Assembly: GCA_018287875.1 (NCBI GenBank)
Contig: JAGVVL010000025.1
Location: 868,001-932,000, forward strand
Source: Nigrospora sphaerica
Lineage: Eukaryota > Ascomycota > Sordariomycetes > Amphisphaeriales > Apiosporaceae
Reading direction: 5' to 3'
Length of the DNA: 64,000 nucleotides
In this document: in pieces, positions 56,953-64,000 of the stretch
Numbering within the stretch: the stretch's first letter is position 1
How the letters are laid out: every line of letters begins with the position of its first letter
Program-made: the position numbers and the translations under genes
Notes under the pieces: model-generated
What the model was told of the DNA's origin: nothing
The model's database searches: none
The model's input: the letters and a program-made list of their open reading frames with translations, nothing else

Positions 56953-59094
56953 TTATTGCCAGCGCCCGTTGCCCCGCGTCGTCTTGTTCCGGGCCTCCTC
57001 GAGGTTGGCCTTGAAGTCGCCGTAGAGGGCGGCGATGACGTGGTCGTCGCGGAGCTGGTCGACGATGGCGTCGGCGAGCTTGCGGCGCCTGCGGGGCTTG
57101 AGGCGCTCGCGCTCCTTAAGGCGGGCGGCCGTCATCCAGCCGCCCTGCTCGAGGTGGTCCTCGACCCACTCCTGCAGGGCGTGCTTCCAGTGCAGCAGGA
57201 CGTGCGCCGTCTCGGCGTTGCTCTTGCACGTCGAGCCCACGACCCACTCCTTGGCGGCCGAGGGGAGCGGGTTGCCCTGCGAGTCGACCGAGGCGTTGCC
57301 GTCGTCGTCGCTCGAGTCCGACGACGAGTCGGCCTCGATCTCCTGCAGCGTCTCCTTGCTGTAGGGCGCGCCCTGGAAGACGATGCGCCAGGTGGCCGGG
57401 TGGCCCGACCGGCCGCAGGCCTCGCAGGACCGGAACTTGCCGTCGTCGCCGGCGTCCATCTCGTAGGCGTCGATCTTGGGCCGGGCCCGCAGCGCCCGGG
57501 CGAAGTCGGGCTTCCAGGCCGAGCTCGAGAACTTGGACGAGGCCAGGCCGTTGTACTCGTCGTTGAGCTTGCGCCAGGCGTTGCGGTAGACGGGGTCGTG
57601 GCGCTCGAAGGCCGGGTTGATGCGGTTGTGCACCAGCCACTCGACTACGTAGGGGAACTGCTCCTTGAGCGGCTTGTGCGCCTGCGCCGTGAACTCGAGC
57701 GGGATGGCCACGTCGGGCGCCCCGAGGAGGCCAGAATCGTCCGAGTCGATGAAGGAGTCCAGGTCGCTGTCCCCGTCCTCGCCGCTCTCGGCCCCACGCG
57801 ACTTTTTGGACTGTTTCGCCTTCTTCTTCTTCTTCTTCTTCTCCTTCTTTTCTGCCTTTTTGGATTTCTTGGCCTTCTTCGACGCCGGCGGTGCCGCTGC
57901 CGTTTCCTCCTCTTCATCGTCGTCGCCGAATTCCTTGAGGACCTGCAGCTCTTCCTCGCTGTCGGTGTCGTAGATGCCGCGCCTTTCCCCGTCGTCCTCC
58001 GACTCGGAAGACGTCAGCTGGTCGATCTTTTCGCCCGCCCGGCGGCGGCGGAGAAGCTCCATCTTCTTCTGCTTCTCCGTCCGGTGACCCTGGTGGCGCT
58101 TGCTGGGAGGCGAAGGCGGTTGCTGGCCGGCCTTGCCGGCCCGGAGCCTCCGTGCCGACTTTTGGGGTGATCTGTGGGGCTGCTCCTCCGAATCACTGGC
58201 CGAGCTCGTAGAGCGCGCTTTCGGACGGTTGGTCCTCTGTCTCTTCGCTGGGGACAGTACGATCAATTCGTCGTCCGAGTCCGAATCCAGTTGGAGCACG
58301 GGCGGTTTCCGGCGGCGTGCAGAGCTAGGGACGGGGTCTTCGTCCTCATTGTCCTCATGTCCCTCATCGCCGACATCATTGTCGGACAAAACGGTGTGCT
58401 TGAGACGGCTGGATACCGACTGTGACGATTTCAGAGCAGCTAGATCGGCAACAGCCGGCAATGCGTCTTCGTCGTCCGAGCTGTCGTTGCGCTCGACGGC
58501 ACCCTCGTCTGCGGCCTCTTCATCTGAGGACACGACGGCCGAGACTTTGGGGCGCTGGCTCAGCTTGGGCATAAAACTGGCCGAGACGCGCGACTTATGG
58601 CTTCTGCCTGCCGTGCCTGCACGTTGGTAAGCATTACATGCCATGATAGGGTATTGGTGTTGTTGCGTTGAATGCTCATGCGTTGTTATGCCAGAGGAGG
58701 CCAAGCAGTGAGGGCTACAAGAAATATGGAGCGAATGGACGGCGAATGACAATGAGTCCATGTCGCACAGGACAAATAATCCATCCGTCCATCCATGGGT
58801 GCATGCATGTGGAAGGAATGCCCTTCCGTGCTTGCTTCCGGAGCAGGTGTATCTCCGGGGCCTAGGAAAGCTGCATGGGAACCTACCTTCGTTTGAGAAT
58901 TCACTGATGACGGTCTGCTCGCCCCCACGGCGCGGCAAACTCACAGGTTTCAGCGGCGACGCACGCGCGGGAGGCGCGGGCGCCGTCGTGTAGCGAACCC
59001 GGGCAGGCGAGGGCCCGTTCTGGTCTGACGATCGCGGTTCAGCGCCTGCCTCAAAGGCCAGGCGCGTTTGCCGCTTCCGCTTCTGGGAGGGCAT
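56953..59094 (-). CDS. DUF4211-domain nuclear protein
   Basis: Exons 59094-58887 and 58616-56953 give 623 residues. The product opens MPSQKRKRQTRLAFE with a basic nuclear-type signal. A long charged, Ser/Asp/Glu-rich region follows with alternating acidic runs and a lysine run (AEKKEKKKKKKKAKQSKKSR). The conserved C-terminal DUF4211 region includes FIDSDDSGLLGAPD, IPLEFTAQAHKPLKEQFPYV, VEWLVHNRINPAFERHDPVY, AWRKLNDEYNGLASSKFSSS, a Cys-containing CEACGRSGHPATWRIVFQG, and HVLLHWKHALQEWVEDHLEQ. The family is fungal and thought to be chromatin- or DNA-associated; function is not established. The 270-nt intron has good sites (GTAGGT, GTGCAG) but no in-frame stop. An in-frame ATG at 59124 would add ten residues; the second ATG starts the better-looking N-terminus. 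Confidence 0.88.
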   Translation of the reverse strand: MPSQKRKRQTRLAFEAGAEPRSSDQNGPSPARVRYTTAPAPPARASPLKPVSLPRRGGEQTVISEFSNEGRFPCSFPRPRRYTCSGSKHGRAFLPHACTHGWTDGLFVLCDMDSLSFAVHSLHISCSPHCLASSGITTHEHSTQQHQYPIMACNAYQRAGTAGRSHKSRVSASFMPKLSQRPKVSAVVSSDEEAADEGAVERNDSSDDEDALPAVADLAALKSSQSVSSRLKHTVLSDNDVGDEGHEDNEDEDPVPSSARRRKPPVLQLDSDSDDELIVLSPAKRQRTNRPKARSTSSASDSEEQPHRSPQKSARRLRAGKAGQQPPSPPSKRHQGHRTEKQKKMELLRRRRAGEKIDQLTSSESEDDGERRGIYDTDSEEELQVLKEFGDDDEEEETAAAPPASKKAKKSKKAEKKEKKKKKKKAKQSKKSRGAESGEDGDSDLDSFIDSDDSGLLGAPDVAIPLEFTAQAHKPLKEQFPYVVEWLVHNRINPAFERHDPVYRNAWRKLNDEYNGLASSKFSSSAWKPDFARALRARPKIDAYEMDAGDDGKFRSCEACGRSGHPATWRIVFQGAPYSKETLQEIEADSSSDSSDDDGNASVDSQGNPLPSAAKEWVVGSTCKSNAETAHVLLHWKHALQEWVEDHLEQGGWMTAARLKERERLKPRRRRKLADAIVDQLRDDHVIAALYGDFKANLEEARNKTTRGNGRWQ

Positions 59095-61626
59095 GGTTGG
59101 GGATGAAGTTGGAGGTGGCCCCAAAGGTGCTCAGGCGCGGAGCTGCTGGAGAAGGAAGAGCGCTCTTAAATTAAAGTTCTCCCCCGGAGAGGTCGGTAAG
59201 AGGTTGGGCGATGTGCCGAGTGTCCCGTGTTGGGGAATGTAGCCAGGCAGGCGGGTGGTGCCTTACAGAGGTTGCTTGGCGGGATGGTGAAGCAAATCCG
59301 GCCTGGATGCCATGCGATGCCGCCGTCGTCGCAACTTTAACCTGCCTACCCAAGGCGCTCAAGCGTTCTGTTCCGGGCCCGCGAAATTCGTTAAGTTGAT
59401 GCCAGAGGCCGGGGTGATCGAGAAGGTCGTTTAGACGTCTATGATTGATGTTTTACCTCTTTGGCCATCGACGCCTCCTTCATGCAGTGTGCCGGGGATG
59501 AACCAGGTCGTACAAGGGCTGTCACGCTTCCTTTGTTCGGATGCACGTCAGGTTGGAGAGAAAAGTCGAAACGCGCTCCCGCCACGCGCTGTCACGTGAT
59601 GTCAGACTGGTTTAATGGAAATTGGTGCTAAACTCTACCTCTTGCCTCATCCATACCAAAGTAGTGGAAACCAAAGGTGGCAAGACAAGGTGACCCTTGC
59701 TATGGCATCTCCACGGCATCTCGGCCAGTCACGGCTGGTGCTGCATGCAAGGAAAGTCCCCCGGGACAGGATATCGGATGGGATGATAAACTGCGCGCTG
59801 CGTCCCACGAGATCAGGAGCACTTCAATTTCCAGCCCAAGAAGCCTTGGCCGAGGCTAACCAATGCCGGCGGCTCAACTTTCTACGGGTTTTCCCCGACG
59901 GCAAAGCAAGGGACCCGCCTGTCCCTTGCTTTCCGCCGTAAGGGCATAGGATGCCCGGACTTCGGAGGCCCTTCAGTCCCAGAGTCGAGCTTGCAACGCA
60001 AGGGTGTTAAAGACAGGGCGCCTACCTCATCAAGTCGGAAGCTGTATCTGGAGACATAGGAGCCACTTCTCAACATGATTTCATATTCAATCGCAGTCAA
60101 GGGGGTGTACCATTGGCTCGTGGAACGACATGCTGCGGTCGCCCATCACGAGGCAAGCATTTGTGGTCATTCCCGTAAGGCCGGGGTCGCTAGAACGGGA
60201 TGGAGTTCCCGATCCCAAAATGCAAGGCCATACAAGGACCCAAGGCCGTCAGAGGGGGGCACGGCAGCCACAACGTACAATTCGCGAAATAGATCACGGC
60301 AGACAGAGGTGCAGACTCTCGTAGTAAAGTGCCCAGTTGACGTGTCTCGCACTTTTGCGACTACTAACGATGAAGGTATTACACAGTCCCTGCCCGGAAT
60401 GAGGATCCCGGACTGGAGAGCGGCGGGATATAGCGTGATAAATGGTGTTCACCGATCCTTGTAGTCAGTGCCACGCACCACATAATTTATGGCAAGTAGG
60501 TGCTGGAACGTTGAAAATTTCCTATAGAATAGACGACGAGAACGATACTGCATAGCGACAACCAATTCGAAGGCTTTGTGTAATGATAGGCTGCGCATTT
60601 CGCGAAGAGCGTTTCCATGGACAAGTGGCCTGGAGTTCGCGGGGGATAAACACGGCGTCCTAGGAAACGGGGGCTCGTCTCGGCAAAGATGTCCGTCGTT
60701 TGGGATAATCACGGCCTCCTAGCCGGGATGTACGTACCACCTTCAGGATTTGATGGTAGGCAGCAGGACGAAACCATGTCGATGTCACGTAAGCGATTAG
60801 AAGCGCAAAGGGGGAAGATATTGGTAGAAACCAGGCACTCTATGAATTTAAGGAAGTAGTTTATCCTCAACGACACCGGAAAGTAAGCGATTGGCCACTT
60901 CCGAGGGTGGCACGCACGTATGAAGTTGAGAACCGGAGGAGTTGACCGTGGTAGGATGCTGGCTTGGACTTCTCGAACCAATCCGTCGCCAGTGCATGTT
61001 GTCAAGACTGACGATAGGCCGTCCTGGCATCGGTACTCCACCAGCGGTGAAAACCAAAACAAAGGGGCAGGGCCGGCAACTCCTCAGGGCGTCCCTTGGC
61101 CCCTTTCGATTGCCCCTCGCATCGGGCGACGGCATGAAACCTGCACACATGGCCGACATGGCGGGGGCGGCAGTAGCACTACGGGCGTACCGGAAAGCAA
61201 ACAAGGCGCGCGGACACGCAAGTTCGTGCCCATCTCCGGCTGTCAGCACTCTCCGTCTCCCCCCCGACCCCAGGTCAAGGTGGCATGCCGTCCGGGAAAA
61301 CGTGGGCGTTATCCCTTGCAGGCAAAGCACCGCAATGCTCTGTTTCCTGGCTGGCAAATTCGTTCGCGGACGTCGCGAAGCTCTGCGACGTGCAGTGTTG
61401 GTGAAGTGCCCTAGCATGGGCTAGGCTACCGCCATATGGCACTTCCTCAAGCGAGATGGGCTGGGATTCGATAAGCTCGGGTGCCCCGCGGGTTTGCTAT
61501 ATATCTATGTACTTATATAAGTCCTTACCTCTCTCTGGCTATTCTACCTACCCACCTCACTTGTTGTTGAATGGCACCTCCAAACGGCCCGAAACCTGTC
61601 ATGGTCACCACCACCTGCCACCGGCT
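59095..61626. other. Intergenic, DUF4211 promoter and GPCR upstream region
   Basis: 2.5 kb without a supportable gene. Frames at 60075-60464 (+), 60848-61417 (-) and 60920-61424 (+) overlap each other and lack motifs. No RNA gene seen. Confidence 0.5.
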
Positions 61627-63114
61627 ATGGAACCGCGTGTAGAGACGGCCGGCGCGGGAATGGGCACGCTGACGCCTCTACCCGAGCAACACCGCCAAGG
61701 CCTCATTGCCGTGGGGTGCGCGGCCCTTGTCTCCCTTCTTTCGACCGGCGCGCTGTTCCTCTTCCTTACCTACATCTACGTCTCGTGGCAGTTCCAACGC
61801 TGGCGCGCGGGCCGACGCGAGAGGAGGAGAAGCGCGTCCGTGGACCTGTCCTTGGACCTGCCCGACCGTCGCGGCTCCGGGATGGAGTCGTCGAGCGACG
61901 GCCGCCGCCACGAGCCGTCGGGCGACCAGTCGTCGGTCCGCAGCCGGCGGGCCCGCAACCCCTTCCCGAATCTGATCTACAGCATCCTCCTGGCCGAGAT
62001 TCACACCTCGTTCGGCTACTCGGTCAACCTCGTCTGGGTCGCCCGCGACGGCGTTTTTGAAGGCACCCCGACCTGCTGGATCCAGGGCTGGTTTAACAGC
62101 ATCGGCATCCTGGCGGCGAGTCAGTTCTTCATCATCATGTCCGTCACGACCTACCTCGCCGTCGTCTGGGGCTGGAGACCCCCTAGGCGGGCGACGCAGG
62201 CCATCATCCTGCTCGTCTGGCTCGTTGCCTACCTTCTGTGCAGCCTCCCCATCGCCGCCACCGACGGGGGCAAGGCCCGCGGCGGGTGGTACGTACGAGC
62301 CGACGCCTGGGTAAGGAAACCCCGCCCTGTGCCTCCCCGCGTGCGACCATGTATCCTTGTCCCGAGCGAGGAAGCTAATTCACCTCTTCAGTGCTGGGTG
62401 AATGCTCGATATGGAAAAGCCCGGATATGGTCCGACTGGGGCTGGGTGCTCGCGTCCGTTCCCATTACCGTCATCACGTACTCGTTGGTGTTCTTCAGCC
62501 TGTTCCGCGAGAACCGGTCTTCCCGTCACCTGCCCCGACGCCTGCTCCAAGCGGGCGGGGTGAACCGACCGTCGGGCCACCACCCGGCTTTCCTCGTGTA
62601 CCCCTTCATATACCTCACGTGCACGGCGCCGCTGGCGATCGGGCGGCTCATGGCGACGACGGGCCGCAACCCCGACACCATGTACTACTGCATGGCCGGG
62701 CTCGTCCTCTCGACCAACGGGCTCTGGAACACGATCCTCTGGCTGACCACCATGGTCCTCAGCACGCCCGAGGACATGCGGAACACGGGCCTCGACCAGT
62801 TCGCCTTCGTCCGTACGCCGCGGCGCGAGTACGGGAACCGCGTCTGGATCCAGGGGCCCGCCAGCCGCCCCAGCGTGCCCAAGGCGCCCTGGTGGTGGTG
62901 GCAGCTCGGCGGCGAGGCCAAGCTGAGGGACAAGTCGGGCCGTGGTTCCAGCCAGAGCCAGGAAACCCTGCGAGGCGGCATCGCAGTCGAGGACAACGCG
63001 ATCCAGCTGGACGTCACCACCACCATCACGGTGGATGCAGTCGATCCGGAGCACGTCCCTGAAGGCTTGGAGGGGGCGTATTTGGGAAGACGGGAGGAGG
63101 GACGCGGGGCGTAG
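61627..63114 (+). CDS. Seven-transmembrane G-protein-coupled receptor, fungal family
   Basis: 7TM receptor resembling the fungal cAMP-receptor-like/family A group. Exons 61627-62310 and 62392-63114 (81-nt intron) give 468 residues. Seen: TM1 GLIAVGCAALVSLLSTGALFLFLTYIYVS (about 25-53); a basic loop with RRERRRSASVDLS; TM2 NLIYSILLAEIHTSFGYSVNL; a Cys in TCWIQGWFNSIGILAASQFF (TM3); TTYLAVVWGWRPP; TM4 AIILLVWLVAYLLCSLPIA; second-loop CWVNARYG after the junction; TM5 GWVLASVPITVITYSLVFFSLF; TM6 FLVYPFIYLTCTAPLAIGRL; TM7 MAGLVLSTNGLWNTILWLTT; and a cytosolic tail. The paired Cys before TM3 and before TM5 fit the usual disulfide. The ATG at 61627 leaves a short N-terminus; the frame is open back to 61456, but that extension is not receptor-like. 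The ligand is unknown. Confidence 0.87.
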   Translation: MEPRVETAGAGMGTLTPLPEQHRQGLIAVGCAALVSLLSTGALFLFLTYIYVSWQFQRWRAGRRERRRSASVDLSLDLPDRRGSGMESSSDGRRHEPSGDQSSVRSRRARNPFPNLIYSILLAEIHTSFGYSVNLVWVARDGVFEGTPTCWIQGWFNSIGILAASQFFIIMSVTTYLAVVWGWRPPRRATQAIILLVWLVAYLLCSLPIAATDGGKARGGWYVRADAWVRKPRPVPPRVRPCILVPSEEANSPLQCWVNARYGKARIWSDWGWVLASVPITVITYSLVFFSLFRENRSSRHLPRRLLQAGGVNRPSGHHPAFLVYPFIYLTCTAPLAIGRLMATTGRNPDTMYYCMAGLVLSTNGLWNTILWLTTMVLSTPEDMRNTGLDQFAFVRTPRREYGNRVWIQGPASRPSVPKAPWWWWQLGGEAKLRDKSGRGSSQSQETLRGGIAVEDNAIQLDVTTTITVDAVDPEHVPEGLEGAYLGRREEGRGA

Positions 63115-63543
63115 CTGGGGATGGAAGATGAGAGCGTCTGAGAGTGCTGTGTCCCTCGGGGGTTTTGGGAAAGACATTCTGGTAGCCGTGGATATGCCGC
63201 GGTTCGCACACGAAACCCTGAATGACTGGGACAAAGCCAGAGTGAGTATAGCGTAGGGTAAATGTGGAAAATCCCAGCGCCATGTTCCCACCTTAGGGTT
63301 CCCAGCTCTCGCCCCCTTTCCCAAGGGGTCGGGACAATGAGGGCTGACTCGGAGGTAAGTACCTCTATCCCCGTACTTCTAAACCTTTCGCATATCGGCA
63401 AGAGCCACCCATACGAAACCAGCAAGGATAAAACAAGAAATAAGTAACAGCATGCTACCTCTATCCAACATCCAGTCCCGCATGTCCCGCCCACCCGAGA
63501 AAGCCCCCCGAAAGCACCCCGGGAACCGACCGCGGGGCCGGCG
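63115..63543. other. Convergent 3' intergenic region
   Basis: About 430 bp between the GPCR stop and the stop of the right-edge gene. Nothing else seen. Confidence 0.5.
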
Positions 63544-63854
63544 CTACATCTTGGCGGCGGCGGCGGGCGAGGTGTGCTCGCGCAAGTACCAGGCGGCGGC
63601 GAGGTCGGGCGGGCCGGGGGTCAGGAAGCGCAGGGCGACGTCGAGGGTCGAGCAGGCGGCGGCGTCGTCGACCCAGCGGTGGTGCAGCGTCAGCGGCAGG
63701 AAGGCGAGCGCGCCGTCGAGCAGGAAGGCCGCCGTGCGCGCGCGCTTCAGCTCCCCGTGCCGGTTCTGGTAGGCCACTCCCTCGCGGCATGACCGTGTCT
63801 CAAAGAAGCGCTCCGTGAGGCCCGTGAGCCCCGCGAGCACGGGCGTGAGCGTAC

Positions 63855-63886
<32 letters not shown>

Positions 63887-64000
63887 GCAACGGTGCCCAC
63901 GCCGGCGAAACCCGCGGGCTGGGCGTCGGGCCCGGCTTAGACGAGAGCGGGCGCGGCCGAGTAGGTCAGGAGGGCGGGCTCGGGGGCGTGGAAGTCGGCG
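63544..64000 (-). CDS. Partial gene at window edge, possibly thioesterase-like, ends in a PTS1-like tripeptide
   Basis: Only the 3' part is in the window. The C-terminus reads TPVLAGLTGLTERFFETRSC, REGVAYQNRHGELKRARTAA, HHRWVDDAAACSTLDVALRF and AAWYLREHTSPAAAAKM. The layout (a WVDD turn, TLDVALRFL, WYL) resembles thioesterase-like (hot-dog fold) proteins, but I am not sure. The final AKM resembles a peroxisomal PTS1 signal. A glycine run (AGGGGGGGDDDG) and GC-rich codon use suit this genome. Reading upstream, the frame meets a TAA at 63937-63939 between the protein-like ...TYSAAPALV and AGPDAQPAGFAGVG. Either an intron ends there or the gene is broken. Its 5' end is past the right edge. Confidence 0.5.

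Noticed and set aside
56956..58170. 404-codon open frame antisense to the DUF4211 gene
   Set aside because: It is a product of the GC-rich, biased third positions of the real gene: Leu/Val/Arg-rich, no motif, and it ends within the gene.
1..64000. Secondary-metabolite cluster, transposon, CRISPR or prophage
   Set aside because: No polyketide synthase, NRPS, terpene synthase, transposase, reverse transcriptase, terminal repeats or CRISPR repeats were seen. Two MFS genes alone are not a cluster.

Overview
This is nuclear DNA from a filamentous ascomycete (Pezizomycotina, most likely a Sordariomycete). The evidence is a GC-rich genome, intron-poor genes with short GT-AG introns of about 45-270 nt (often with CTGAC/CTAAC-like branch sites), and a gene set typical of that group: tafazzin, NOSIP, Pho85, an AspE-like septin, a GEF1-type ClC, DUF1688/URC4, a BDM-1-type phosducin, a PTH11-like rhodopsin-domain protein and a fungal GPCR. 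The species cannot be fixed from sequence alone. I rebuilt exon structures by hand. For each multi-exon gene I checked that exon lengths sum to whole codons and that the joined protein reads through the family motifs.

Layout. 0-2.8 kb: no supportable gene. 2.8-4.5 kb (-): tafazzin, divergent from NOSIP (5.2-6.4 kb, +), which converges on Pho85 (6.7-7.8 kb, -). 9.6-17.6 kb (+): septin-type GTPase, poly(A) polymerase and a Rae1/Gle2-type WD40 protein in tandem. 18.6-21.4 kb (-): ClC chloride/proton transporter. 23.6-25.1 kb (-): secreted GH27 alpha-galactosidase. 27.4-29.1 kb (-): URC4 (DUF1688). 29.9-34.1 kb: two divergently transcribed, clearly paralogous MFS transporters. 34.8 kb (-): tRNA-Val(CAC). 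36.5-38.2 kb (-): a PTH11-like rhodopsin-domain protein. 39.2-40.5 kb (-): a Cys-rich single-pass membrane protein. 40.7-42.9 kb: a more AT-rich stretch ending in an unrecognised, possibly broken gene. 43-46.4 kb and 47.4-51.1 kb: long gene-free stretches around a phosducin-like gene (46.4-47.4 kb, +). 51.1-53.1 kb (+): unknown acidic membrane protein. 54.8-55.7 kb (+): RanBP1/Yrb1. 57-59.1 kb (-): DUF4211 nuclear protein. 61.6-63.1 kb (+): 7TM GPCR. At 63.5 kb to the right edge (-): the 3' part of a gene with an in-frame stop near the edge.

Most of the window is ordinary core-genome housekeeping: RNA 3'-end formation, mRNA export and Ran cycle, phosphate/cell-cycle kinase, cardiolipin remodelling. 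The 29-43 kb part is accessory in character, with transporter duplicates, a PTH11-like receptor, a Cys-rich surface protein and an orphan gene. I found no gene cluster that I can defend as a new biological system. The best leads are the conserved-intron MFS pair next to URC4, the orphan locus at 41.9-42.9 kb, a 19-nt microexon carrying tafazzin's catalytic His, and the in-frame stop in the right-edge gene.
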